DNA of 49,762 nucleotides from Spirochaetota bacterium (GTDB lineage: Bacteria; Spirochaetota; Spirochaetia; Treponematales; Rectinemataceae): contig JAKLFE010000036.1 in assembly GCA_022711355.1 (NCBI GenBank), positions 1 to 49,762 on the forward strand, in the 5' to 3' direction. Shown piece after piece: positions 7,956 through 15,383 of this stretch; the first letter of the stretch is position 1; each line of letters starts with the position of its first letter. The position numbers and the translations under genes were made by a program. Below the pieces are notes generated by a model. That model did no database searches. It was not told the DNA's origin and was given only the letters and a program-made list of their open reading frames with translations.

Positions 7956-9157
7956 GGCGGCGCCTCCCGGAGCCGGGACAGCATGCGCCGGCGGTCGACG
8001 AAGCCGACCTCGCGCACGATCCACTCCCGCATCTCCCTGCCCGGCTCGGACTCCTGCGGGCAGGACAGGAAGCCGAGCGACCGGCCAAGCTTCCGCGCGA
8101 GCCGGAGGGCGAGGACCGGCCAGATCGCCCCGAGGTCGCCGACGATCGGCAGGCTGCCCTCGAGCCGGGCGAAGCCCGACATCTCCATCCGGAAGGGGAC
8201 CTTGAAGGTCTTGGTCTTCGGCAGGCCGCCGTCGATGGTGGCCTGGACCGAGGCGCCCTCGCGCTCCACGCGCCAGACCGCCTCGAGGTTCGGGTCGAGG
8301 TCGATGCGGACCAGCTTCCGGCCCGCCAGGCTGTAGGTCTCCATCCCCTCCCAGCGCGACCAGATCCCGTGGCCGGTGTAGGTCTCGAAGGGGCCGTCGT
8401 GGATCTCCTGGCTCAGGGCGATGCCGCTCTCGATGATCATGTCGGCCGAGCCGAGGAGGCGGGCCACCTCGGCCGAGCGCCTCCGCAGGGGCATGGAGTC
8501 GCCCACGCACAGGCCCACCATGCCGCCCCCGACGAGCTGCGGCACCGTGACCAGGACCGGGACGCCGGCGGCGGCGCCGGCCCCGATCATGGTCCGCGGG
8601 TCGGCCCCGAGCCCCGCCGCGGTCTCGAACGCGAGGCCGGCTGTCCGCGCGAGCGACTCTACCTCGAGCGCCAGCCGCTCCGTCCGCAGGCCCATGGGGT
8701 AGGCCATGTTCCCCGCGGCCTTGATGATGGCCTTGCCCTCAGCCGCCCGGGCCCGCGCGACGAGGTCGCGGTCGAGGGCCATCTCGCCCTCGAGCGCGTC
8801 GAGCTCCCCCGGTTCGAGGAGGCTCACCTCGAAGAGCCCGCCTTTCGGCAGGAGCTCCGCGGGCAGGCCGAGAGCGCCGCCGTCCACGCGCCTCACCAGG
8901 TCGAGGGCGCCGGCCATTTCGTGGGCCACGACCGCGGACGAGGTGAGCACGCCGTCCACGATGCCGGCCCGGATGAGCTCGGCCACGAGGGTGGTCACCC
9001 CCTCGTGGATGTTCGGACCCGAGCCCGTGACTACTACGATCCTGCCGCCCCGAGCCTTGATCGCGGCCGCGGCCTCGACCGCCTCGTCGACCCGAGCGCG
9101 GGTCGGCTGGTCGAGACCGCCGTACAGCGAGTCCACGTACGCTTCGCGGTTCTCCAT
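7943..9157 (-). CDS. Deoxyhypusine-synthase-like fold protein, unknown function
   Basis: The 404-residue protein is not one I can name with certainty. The first half has IVVVTGSGPNIHEGVTTLVAELIRAG and VDGVLTSSAVVAHEMAGALDL, which resemble the NAD-binding glycine-rich loops and the Thr/Ser-Ser-Ala-x-x-x-His segment of deoxyhypusine-synthase-like folds. The middle has glycine-rich GADPRTMIGAGAAAGVPVLVTVPQLVGGG, and the C-terminal half ends in a basic segment. No signal peptide or membrane segment is seen. It sits directly after the TRAP permease (5 bases) and overlaps kdsB, so it is probably part of substrate processing. A role in synthesis of hypusine itself is unlikely in this setting. The fold assignment is by motif resemblance only. 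Confidence 0.55.
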   Translation of the reverse strand: MENREAYVDSLYGGLDQPTRARVDEAVEAAAAIKARGGRIVVVTGSGPNIHEGVTTLVAELIRAGIVDGVLTSSAVVAHEMAGALDLVRRVDGGALGLPAELLPKGGLFEVSLLEPGELDALEGEMALDRDLVARARAAEGKAIIKAAGNMAYPMGLRTERLALEVESLARTAGLAFETAAGLGADPRTMIGAGAAAGVPVLVTVPQLVGGGMVGLCVGDSMPLRRRSAEVARLLGSADMIIESGIALSQEIHDGPFETYTGHGIWSRWEGMETYSLAGRKLVRIDLDPNLEAVWRVEREGASVQATIDGGLPKTKTFKVPFRMEMSGFARLEGSLPIVGDLGAIWPVLALRLARKLGRSLGFLSCPQESEPGREMREWIVREVGFVDRRRMLSRLREAPPCRS

Positions 9158-9161
9158 GGCA

Positions 9162-10460
9162 TTATCCCCTGTACCCCGCGAGCCGCGGTATCAAGAGCAC
9201 CGTGTCGGGGAAGACGCTTATGATCGCCAGCGCGACGATCATGAAGACGATGAACTTGATCAGCTCCCTGAACACCGCGCCCAGGGGCGTGTCCGTCACC
9301 CGGGCTATGATGAAGCCCGCCTCCCCGTAGGGCGGCGTCGACAGCCCGATCATCAGATTGAGCACCACCACGACCCCGAAGTGCACCAGGTCGATGCCCG
9401 CGGCCTTCACCACCGGGAGGATGATGGGCACCACGATGAGGAGGGAGGCGGACACGTCGATGAAGCAGCCGAGGACGAGGAAGAGCACGTTGATCGACAG
9501 CAGCGTGAGGGCCGCGCTGTCGGTGAGGCCGAGGGAGAGGAAGAGCTGGGCCACCTTGCCCGGGATCTCCTCGCGGGCGAGCACGTAGCCGAAGAGGAAG
9601 GCGCCGCCGATCGTGAAGCTCGTGTAGCCGGCGGCGCAGACGCTCTGCAGGATGATCTTGAAAAGGCCCTTCAGGTTCACCGTGCGGTAGGCGAGGAGGC
9701 TGAGGATCAGCGCGTAGACGCAGACGACAGCCGCGGCCTCGGTCGGCGTGAAGATGCCCGTGTAGATTCCCAGGAGGAGGATCACCGGGGCCATGAGGAT
9801 GGGGAAGGATCTGGCGAGTATGCCGAGGAATTCCTTTGGCTTGCTCCAGCGGCCGACGGGGTACTTGCGCTTGCCCGAGATGACGAAGACCCAGAGCATG
9901 AGGCAGGAGGCGAGGATGACGCCCGGCAGGAGGCCCCCGAGGAAGAGGTAGCCCACGGACGAGCCGGAGATCATCGCGTAGATGACCATGGGAATGCTCG
10001 GGGGGATGATCGGCCCGAGCGTGGCCGAGGCCGCGGAGACGGCGCAGCTGAAGGGCTTGTCGAATCCCGCCTTCTCCATGGCGCGGACCTCCATCGCCCC
10101 GGGGCCCGCGACGTCGGCGATCTCCGATCCGGACATGCCCGCGAAGATCATGCTGTTCACGATGTTCACGTGGGCGAGCCCGCCCCGCAGAGGCCCGACC
10201 ACGGCGCTCGCGAAGTTGAACAGCCTGTCGGTCAGCGACGAGGCGTTCATGAGGTTGGCGGAGAACAGGAAGAGCGGCACGGCCAGCAGCACGAAGTTGG
10301 TTTCGAACTGGATCACCATCACGTCCAGGACGGTGGTGAGGTCGATCCGCTCCAGGATGATATAGGCCACCGAGCTTATGAACATGCTGAAGCCGAAGGG
10401 ATATCCCAGGAGGAAGCCGATGATGAAGATCGCGAGCCAGATCCAGGCGCTCACTCCCAT
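9162..10460 (-). CDS. dctM: TRAP transporter large permease DctM
   Basis: The 432-residue protein is almost wholly hydrophobic with about 12 predicted membrane spans, the size and pattern of the TRAP DctM subunit (IT superfamily). Family landmarks include FAGMSGSEIADVAGPG, ATLGPIIPPSIPMVIYA and GCFIDVSASLLIVVPIILPV. DctM couples sodium or proton entry to uptake of the ligand delivered by DctP. It overlaps DctQ by 10 bases, and the DHS-like gene follows 5 bases later. The three TRAP genes in the order P-Q-M at the front of the operon show that the pathway starts with import of an organic-acid-type substrate. Confidence 0.95.
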   Translation of the reverse strand: MGVSAWIWLAIFIIGFLLGYPFGFSMFISSVAYIILERIDLTTVLDVMVIQFETNFVLLAVPLFLFSANLMNASSLTDRLFNFASAVVGPLRGGLAHVNIVNSMIFAGMSGSEIADVAGPGAMEVRAMEKAGFDKPFSCAVSAASATLGPIIPPSIPMVIYAMISGSSVGYLFLGGLLPGVILASCLMLWVFVISGKRKYPVGRWSKPKEFLGILARSFPILMAPVILLLGIYTGIFTPTEAAAVVCVYALILSLLAYRTVNLKGLFKIILQSVCAAGYTSFTIGGAFLFGYVLAREEIPGKVAQLFLSLGLTDSAALTLLSINVLFLVLGCFIDVSASLLIVVPIILPVVKAAGIDLVHFGVVVVLNLMIGLSTPPYGEAGFIIARVTDTPLGAVFRELIKFIVFMIVALAIISVFPDTVLLIPRLAGYRG

Positions 10461-10960
10461 GGCAGCTCCTCCTTGGGTCGGCCCTCGCCCCCGCGCAGCT
10501 CGCGCAGGGCGCAGAACAGCGAGGTGAAGTTGTGCGCGATCACAAGGAGGAGGAACACGGGATAGACGATGAGGAGGAAGGTCCAGGGGATGCGCAGGGC
10601 CGAGGCCTTGATCGGGTACACCTTCAGCGTGTACAGGAAGCTCGGCGGCAGGAGAATGACGAGGACCGCGTTCGTGAGCCCGTCGAACACGAGGTCGAAG
10701 ATCAGTCTCGAGCGCGGCTTGAATTTGCGGTAGATGAGGTCGAACCGCATGTGCTGGTCGTAGCGCACCGCGAGGGCGCCGCCGAGGTAGATGACCCAGA
10801 CGAAGGCGTAGATCGACAGCTCGAACAGCCCCGGGCTCGGCATGTTGAGCACGTAGCGCATGAACACCTGGATGGCGACCGTCGCGATGAGGAGCGCGAA
10901 GATCGCCACGGCCAGGTAGACCTCGAGGGCGTCGTAGACTTTCTTCGCGAACTTGCCCAT
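10451..10960 (-). CDS. dctQ: TRAP transporter small permease DctQ
   Basis: The 169-residue protein has four predicted transmembrane helices and the DctQ-type first loop IATVAIQVFMRYVLNMPSPGLFELSIYAFVWVIYLGGALAVR, with the conserved R-Y-x-x-x and E-x-x-x-x-x-x-x-W positions. DctQ pairs with DctM in the inner membrane. The ATG at 10960 was chosen because the first hydrophobic helix follows it directly. It lies 107 bases downstream of dctP, and this gap holds a GC-rich hairpin (11005-11025) that could lower expression of the membrane subunits relative to the binding protein. Its end overlaps dctM by 10 bases. Confidence 0.93.
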   Translation of the reverse strand: MGKFAKKVYDALEVYLAVAIFALLIATVAIQVFMRYVLNMPSPGLFELSIYAFVWVIYLGGALAVRYDQHMRFDLIYRKFKPRSRLIFDLVFDGLTNAVLVILLPPSFLYTLKVYPIKASALRIPWTFLLIVYPVFLLLVIAHNFTSLFCALRELRGGEGRPKEELPWE

Positions 10961-11004
10961 TGCTCCACCCCGCAGGATCAGGATGCGCGCCCGGGCCGGG
11001 CCGC

Positions 11005-11025
11005 GGCCGCCCCGGGGGAGCGGCC
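11005..11025 (-). other. GC-rich hairpin between dctP and dctQ
   Basis: GGCCGCCCC pairs with GGGGAGCGGCC (one bulged base), and further GC-rich inverted sequence flanks it. It lies in the 107-base gap after the dctP stop. There is no U-run, so it is more likely an mRNA-stabilising or attenuating structure than a full terminator. A hairpin after the binding-protein gene is common in TRAP and ABC operons. Confidence 0.4.
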
Positions 11026-11067
11026 GGCGATCCGGCTCAGGCGCCAGACAGCCGGCGAAGCCTTTCC

Positions 11068-12075
11068 CTACTCGATCCCCTGGATCTTGGCGTAGGTGCC
11101 GGCGCCCCACTTCTTCGTGAACTTGGGGTCGGCGTAGTAGCTCTTCGCGTAGTCCATGAAGGCCTTCTTGTCCGGCACGACCACCTCGGTGCCGTACTCG
11201 ACGACCGCCTTCCCGAGGAGCGTAGCCTCCTCCTCGGACACCCGCGTGTTCATGTAGAAGCGGGCGACCTCGAGGGCCTTCTTGATGCAGACCTTGAGGT
11301 TGGCGGGCAGCTCCTGCCAGAGCCTCTCGTTGATCACCGGGTTGATGTAGCCGAGCATGTGGTCGGTCAGGACGACGTACTTGGTGACCTCGAGGAACTT
11401 CTCGGCGTAGCTCGTGGGGATGGGGTTGTCCTGGCCGTCGATGGTGCCGGTCTTGAGGGCCATGTAGACCTCGCCGAATCCCATCGGGGTCGGGTTGGCG
11501 CCGAGGGCGCGGCCCACGTCGAGCCAGGCCTCGGAATTCGGCCAACGCACCTTGAGCGGCTTGAGCTCGGCCGGCGTCTTCACCGGGCCCGCCTTCTTGG
11601 TCAGCGACAGCTCGCGGGTCCCGAGGTACCAGGCGTCGAGGACGCGCATGCCGGACTTCTTCGCGAGGCTGTTCCAGTAGGCCTGGCCGACCGGCCCCAG
11701 GAGGACCCGGTACATGTGGTCGATGTCGCGGAACAGGTAGGCGACCTCGAGCACGCCGATCTCCGGGTAGGCGGCCAGGTCGGCGAACCATGCGGGGCTG
11801 GCGTCGCAGGCCATCTCCAGCGAGCCCTTCATGACGCCGAGCAGGGCGGTCTTCTGGTCGCCGAGCTGCCCGGAATGGAAGACCTTGACGTCGAGCTTGC
11901 CGCCGCTCATCGCGTTGGCCACCTCGGCGAACTTGTTCATGGCCTCGACCTGGATGTCGCTCGGGCTGGCGACGGTGTTGAACCTGATGGTGTAGACCTT
12001 GTCCTGGGCGGTCGAGGCGAAGGCGACGATCAGGCACAGGGCGATCGCCGCGATCGCGATTCTCTTTGCACTCAT
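11068..12075 (-). CDS. dctP: TRAP transporter substrate-binding protein DctP
   Basis: The 335-residue protein begins with a signal peptide (MSAKRIAIAAIALCLIVAFASTAQD) and so acts outside the inner membrane. Its core has the DctP-family arginine region LKPLKVRWPNSEAWLDVGRALGANPTPMGFGEVYMALKTGTIDGQDNP, in which the Arg usually forms the salt bridge to a ligand carboxylate. The ligand is thus very probably a carboxylated compound such as a sugar acid or sialic-acid-like molecule. The strong GAGGAGG ribosome binding site just upstream suits high expression. It is the first structural gene after the IclR regulator and is transcribed in the same direction. Confidence 0.95.
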   Translation of the reverse strand: MSAKRIAIAAIALCLIVAFASTAQDKVYTIRFNTVASPSDIQVEAMNKFAEVANAMSGGKLDVKVFHSGQLGDQKTALLGVMKGSLEMACDASPAWFADLAAYPEIGVLEVAYLFRDIDHMYRVLLGPVGQAYWNSLAKKSGMRVLDAWYLGTRELSLTKKAGPVKTPAELKPLKVRWPNSEAWLDVGRALGANPTPMGFGEVYMALKTGTIDGQDNPIPTSYAEKFLEVTKYVVLTDHMLGYINPVINERLWQELPANLKVCIKKALEVARFYMNTRVSEEEATLLGKAVVEYGTEVVVPDKKAFMDYAKSYYADPKFTKKWGAGTYAKIQGIE

Positions 12076-12171
12076 CCACTACCTCCTCTTTGGAAGGGAA
12101 ACGAGCGGAGAGCTGGAACGGCCGATCCCGGAACCTCCGCCTTCAGCCGGGCGGCCTGGCGATGGGAATCC

Positions 12172-12186
12172 GGATCACCTCCTTTC
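12172..12186 (-). promoter_or_regulatory. Perfect match to the 16S rRNA 3' tail (extreme Shine-Dalgarno) after the IclR gene
   Basis: The plus strand reads GGATCACCTCCTTTC, the well-known 3' end of many bacterial 16S rRNAs, so the transcript of the operon carries its full complement right at the IclR stop codon. No start codon with a useful reading frame follows at normal spacing. The next gene, dctP, begins about 100 bases later with its own ribosome binding site. The function is unknown. The rest of 12,076-12,171 shows no gene. Confidence 0.4.
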
Positions 12187-12961
12187 ACCTCTCGGGGCCG
12201 AAGCCGAGCGCCGCCGAGATCTCCCGGGCGGCCCGCATGACGCTTGCCGCGACCTGGGCCTCGCGCTCCCTGGTGATGCGTTGCGCGAAACCAGAAACGC
12301 TGATCGCGCCGACGACGCGCCCCTCCGAGTCCCGGAGCGGCGCGCCGACGCAGCGGACGCCGTCCTCGTGCTCCATGTCGTCGACGCTGTAGCCGCGCTC
12401 CCGGGTCCTGCGGAGGTCCTCCCGCAGGAGCTCCCGATCCATGATCGTGTTGGGCGTGAAGCGATCGAGCCGGACCGCGCCGACGTAGCGCTCGATCTCG
12501 TCGTCGGGCAGGAAGGCGAGGATGGCCTTGCCGACCGAGGTGCAGTACAGGGGCGCGCGGTCCCCCATGGTCGAGTAGGTCCGCAGGCGCCGCATGGACT
12601 CGTAGCAATCGACGTAGAAGGCCTGGTCCCCGTCCCGCACCGTCAGGAAGACGGTCTCGTCGTACTCGTCCCGGAGGGCCTTGAGGTAGGGCGCGGCCAC
12701 CCGGTTCAGGAAGGAGCCGCCCCGGGCCTTGTTGCCGAGCTCGATGAGCTTGTTCCCGAGCTGGTAGTCGTTGGAGCCGCGCTCCCGCGACAGGACCCCG
12801 AGGTCGACCAGGGTGGAGAGGAGATCGAAGACCGTGCTCTTGGGTATGCCGAGGTCCTGGCTGATCTCGGAGATGGAGCGGCTGCGGCCTTCCTGGAAGG
12901 AATCGAGGATCTCGAAGGCGCGAAGGACCGATCGTACTTCTTTCATCTCCGCCGTCCGCAT
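12185..12961 (-). CDS. IclR-family transcriptional regulator
   Basis: The 258-residue protein has an N-terminal winged helix-turn-helix (residues about 10-75, with SISEISQDLGIPKSTVFDLLSTLVDLGVL) and a C-terminal IclR effector domain (YLKALRDEYDETVFLTVRDGDQAFYVD ... GDRAPLYCTSVGKAILAFL ... CVGAPLRDSEGRVVGAISVSGFAQRI). IclR proteins sense small sugar acids or aromatic acids and repress or activate adjacent operons. It stands directly upstream of, and in line with, the TRAP/sugar-acid operon, which it very probably controls, including itself. The ATG at 12961 lacks a clear Shine-Dalgarno sequence; a second in-frame ATG lies at 12946. Confidence 0.92.
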   Translation of the reverse strand: MRTAEMKEVRSVLRAFEILDSFQEGRSRSISEISQDLGIPKSTVFDLLSTLVDLGVLSRERGSNDYQLGNKLIELGNKARGGSFLNRVAAPYLKALRDEYDETVFLTVRDGDQAFYVDCYESMRRLRTYSTMGDRAPLYCTSVGKAILAFLPDDEIERYVGAVRLDRFTPNTIMDRELLREDLRRTRERGYSVDDMEHEDGVRCVGAPLRDSEGRVVGAISVSGFAQRITREREAQVAASVMRAAREISAALGFGPER

Positions 12962-12991
12962 TTGCGCACAGTATTCATATATGCGGATTGT

Positions 12992-13020
12992 AGCCTACAC
13001 CCGGATCACCGACCTGTCAA
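12992..13020 (-). promoter_or_regulatory. Putative promoter of the IclR/TRAP operon
   Basis: On the minus strand a perfect TTGACA (13015-13020) is followed by a 17-base spacer and TAGGCT (12992-12997). It sits 30-60 bases upstream of the IclR start in locally AT-richer sequence that contains TATATGAATA, a possible operator. The -10 box is weak, as expected for a regulated promoter. Confidence 0.45.
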
Positions 13021-13085
13021 CGCACAACGTTCGGAGGCCGCATCGACTCTGGGTGCGGGTACCTGGGGGGGGGAAGGGCACTGGC

Positions 13086-13123
13086 AAAAAAAAGGAGGAG
13101 CGGGGATCGCTCCCCCCTCCTCC
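13086..13123 (-). terminator. Rho-independent terminator of the DUF3798 ABC operon
   Basis: A 13-base stem with one mismatch (13094-13106 with 13111-13123) and a four-base TCGC loop is followed on the minus strand by eight Us (A8 at 13086-13093). It lies about 100 bases past the last gene of the ABC operon (stop at 13220) and upstream of the IclR promoter, so it separates the two operons. Confidence 0.85.
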
Positions 13124-13219
13124 CTCTCCTCGCCGCCGGCGCGGTGCACCGCGGCGCGACGGGCCGCCCTGGCCTCGTCGGCGGGACATCGGCGTCGCCG
13201 CCGGCCAGGGCCGCGCGGC

Positions 13220-13744
13220 CTAGTCGTTCCGGTCCAGCTCCTCGAAGAGCTTCTCGATCTTGGCCCGGTTCTTCTTCACGAGGGCGAAGTCCTCGGGATG
13301 GACCCAGGCCTTGGACTGCTTCACCATGTCCGCGAGCATGGCGCCCATGCCCGGCTGGGACTTCTCGGCGTCGGCGGCGGCCGACTCCATGGCGACCGCG
13401 CTGTAGCCGTAGAACAGGGCGCCGTAGGCCTGCCAGAAGCCCTCGTTCAGGCCGTGGCGGGAGACGATCGCCTTGACCTTGGCGTCGGCGGCGAGGGCGG
13501 CCAGGGCCGCCTGGATCTCGCCGGGCTGGCCTTCCTCCCCGTCGGGACCGCCGAGGGCCTCGTCGTAGTCCTTGCCGAGGGCCTCGAGCTCCCGCGTGAG
13601 CGGGGGCAGCTCCGCGACGATCTTGTCGAGGAGGGCCTGGGTCAGGAGGCGCTTGGGCGGCGAGGGCGGGCCCGCGGGGGCCTGGGCGAGGGCGGGGGCC
13701 GCGGCGGCCACTAGGGCGCAGAGGGCGAGGGCGAGTCGTTTCAT
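13220..13744 (-). CDS. Small exported protein at the end of the DUF3798 ABC operon, unknown function
   Basis: The 174-residue product starts MKRLALALCALVAAAAPALAQAP, a clear signal peptide ending in A-L-A, so it is probably exported to the periplasm. The mature part is mainly alpha-helical and charged (RLLTQALLDKIVAELPPLTRELEALGKDYDEAL ... KKNRAKIEKLFEELDRND) with no family I recognise. It overlaps the preceding small membrane protein by four bases (ATGA) and is the last gene before the terminator at 13086. Co-transcription with binding protein, ATPase and permeases suggests an accessory role in transport. The longer upstream start at 13819 would lie inside the neighbouring gene and was rejected. 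Confidence 0.75.
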   Translation of the reverse strand: MKRLALALCALVAAAAPALAQAPAGPPSPPKRLLTQALLDKIVAELPPLTRELEALGKDYDEALGGPDGEEGQPGEIQAALAALAADAKVKAIVSRHGLNEGFWQAYGALFYGYSAVAMESAAADAEKSQPGMGAMLADMVKQSKAWVHPEDFALVKKNRAKIEKLFEELDRND

Positions 13745-14217
13745 GGTGCCTCCGTCGCGGCGGGAGCGGCCTCCTCGGCCGGCTTCGCGCTCGCGTAGGG
13801 GAAGAAGGGCTCGACCCAAGGCTCGATCCCGGCCTTGAGCTTGGGCAGGTAGACGATCACGAAGTCCTGCTTGAAGGGAATGGAGAGCTCCACGGAGACC
13901 GGCTCGGAGCCGTCCATCCAGTCCACGACGAGCTTCGGGCTCTGGCCCGTGACGGTCACGAGCTCGCGGACACCGCTCGAGAGCTCGACCGCCTTGCCGC
14001 GGCCGAGCTTCGCCGAGAGCATGCGCACCGGCTCGTAGGAGCCGTCCTTGGGCCGCATGTCGTCGAGGACGACGGTGTGGCCCCGCCCGACGACCATGGA
14101 GAAGGCGCCTATGCCCGCGACGAGGGCCACGAGGGCGGCGCGGATCGCGAGGCGGCGGCGGAAGACGGGATCGGCCAGCCGCGTGGACAGGCCGCTCGTG
14201 CCGTTGCCGTTGCTCAT
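13741..14217 (-). CDS. Single-span membrane protein in the DUF3798 ABC operon, unknown function
   Basis: The 158-residue protein has one N-terminal membrane helix (about residues 24-44, LAIRAALVALVAGIGAFSMVVG). A soluble domain of about 95 residues follows, rich in beta-type sequence (HTVVLDDMRPKDGSYEPVRMLSAKLGRGKAVELSSGVRELVTVTGQSPKLVVDWMDGSEPVSVELSIPF), then an Ala/Pro/Glu-rich tail. The soluble part should face the periplasm. It overlaps the second permease gene and the small exported protein by four bases each, so it is translated as a unit with them. I do not recognise the family; an accessory subunit of the transporter is the simplest reading. Confidence 0.75.
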   Translation of the reverse strand: MSNGNGTSGLSTRLADPVFRRRLAIRAALVALVAGIGAFSMVVGRGHTVVLDDMRPKDGSYEPVRMLSAKLGRGKAVELSSGVRELVTVTGQSPKLVVDWMDGSEPVSVELSIPFKQDFVIVYLPKLKAGIEPWVEPFFPYASAKPAEEAAPAATEAP

Positions 14218-15383
14218 GCCCGGCCCCCTTCCGCGGCGGCCGCGGCGTTGGCGGCGGCGGTCTCGCCGGCGGCGATGCGGTTCGCCCTGCGGGCCTCCTC
14301 CTCCTTCTTCTTCTCGCGGTAGGCGTGCAGGACCAGGGAGAGGGCGATGACGCCGAAGGAGAGGAAGCTGCGGAAGTACTCGGCCACGTCGGCCTGGCCG
14401 AAGACGCGGGGCGCGGCGTTGGGCACGGTCTCGAACATGAAGTGCAGGAGGGTCACGCCGATGAGGACGTTCTTGATCGAGGCGTGGCTCGCGGTGGCGC
14501 CGCCGACCAGGATGGCCGCCGCGGCCATGAAGCCCGTCTGGCTCTGGGCGTCGGTCGTCATCATGTTGTTGATGCTCTGGAGGAAGATGATCTGGCCGTA
14601 GCAGGCGAGGACGGTGGAGATGACGATGGAGATGATGCGCGTGCGGTCGACGTTGATGCCCGCGGCCTTGGCCACGGCCATGTCGTTGCCGACGGCGCGC
14701 ATGTCCTGGCCGAGCTTGGTCTTCTTGAACCAGACGATGAAGAAGGCCAGGGCGACGATGATCGCGATCGTGACCAGGGGGATCTTCACGGGGCTCAGGA
14801 CGAGGCCGCCGAGCGAGATAGCGGGGGTCTTGATCGCGACGAGGTCGTCGAGGCTGCCCCGGACGGTGGCCAGGTTCAGGATGTTGCGCACCCCGTAGCC
14901 GCGCGAGAGCTCGATGTTGGGCGAGCGGAGGGGGAGGACCGAGCCGAACATGTACAGCACGATGAGCTGGTACACGCCCTCCATGAAGAAGCCGAGTATG
15001 AGGCTCGTCACCATCTCGCGGCCCTTGCAGCGGTTCAGGACCGAGCCGGCGAGGAGGCCGAAGAGGATGGCGATGGGCGTGCCGATCACCGCCGAGAACA
15101 GCAGGCCCCAGACCCCGACGACGTTCCAGTCGACGCAGAAGATCAGGCCTATCTGCCCCGCCATGGCGCCCAGGGTCATGGAGAAGTTGATGCCCATGCC
15201 CGCGTAGATGGGGATGATGAGGGCGAAGACGAGGAAGGCGTTGCGGGTCACCCGGGCCATGAGGTTGTCGGGGATGGCCCCCGCCTGGCCCGAGAAGGGC
15301 AGGGCGGCGAGGCTCAGCGCGAGGAAAATGAACACGACCAGGTTGTCGCGCAGGAACCTGGAGTTCTTCTGCAAGCCGTTCAT
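14214..15383 (-). CDS. ABC transporter permease (RbsC/branched-chain type), second subunit
   Basis: The 389-residue protein has about 9-10 hydrophobic helices and the permease features of the RbsC/BPD_transp_2 family. These include NFSMTLGAMAGQIGLIF near the N-terminal third, the cytoplasmic coupling loop KTKLGQDMRAVGNDMAVAKAAGINVDRTR, and FMAAAAILVGGATASHASIKNVLIG. The C-terminus is a charged, Ala-rich cytoplasmic tail (KKKEEEARRANRIAAGE). It pairs with the permease encoded just upstream, with which it overlaps by four bases, to form a heterodimeric channel for a DUF3798-type importer. Confidence 0.92.
   Translation of the reverse strand: MNGLQKNSRFLRDNLVVFIFLALSLAALPFSGQAGAIPDNLMARVTRNAFLVFALIIPIYAGMGINFSMTLGAMAGQIGLIFCVDWNVVGVWGLLFSAVIGTPIAILFGLLAGSVLNRCKGREMVTSLILGFFMEGVYQLIVLYMFGSVLPLRSPNIELSRGYGVRNILNLATVRGSLDDLVAIKTPAISLGGLVLSPVKIPLVTIAIIVALAFFIVWFKKTKLGQDMRAVGNDMAVAKAAGINVDRTRIISIVISTVLACYGQIIFLQSINNMMTTDAQSQTGFMAAAAILVGGATASHASIKNVLIGVTLLHFMFETVPNAAPRVFGQADVAEYFRSFLSFGVIALSLVLHAYREKKKEEEARRANRIAAGETAAANAAAAAEGGRA

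Noticed and set aside
8706..10565. A 619-codon plus-strand frame rich in Glu, Asp, His and Gly
   Set aside because: It is antisense to the DHS-like gene and dctM, whose products have clear family motifs and membrane spans.
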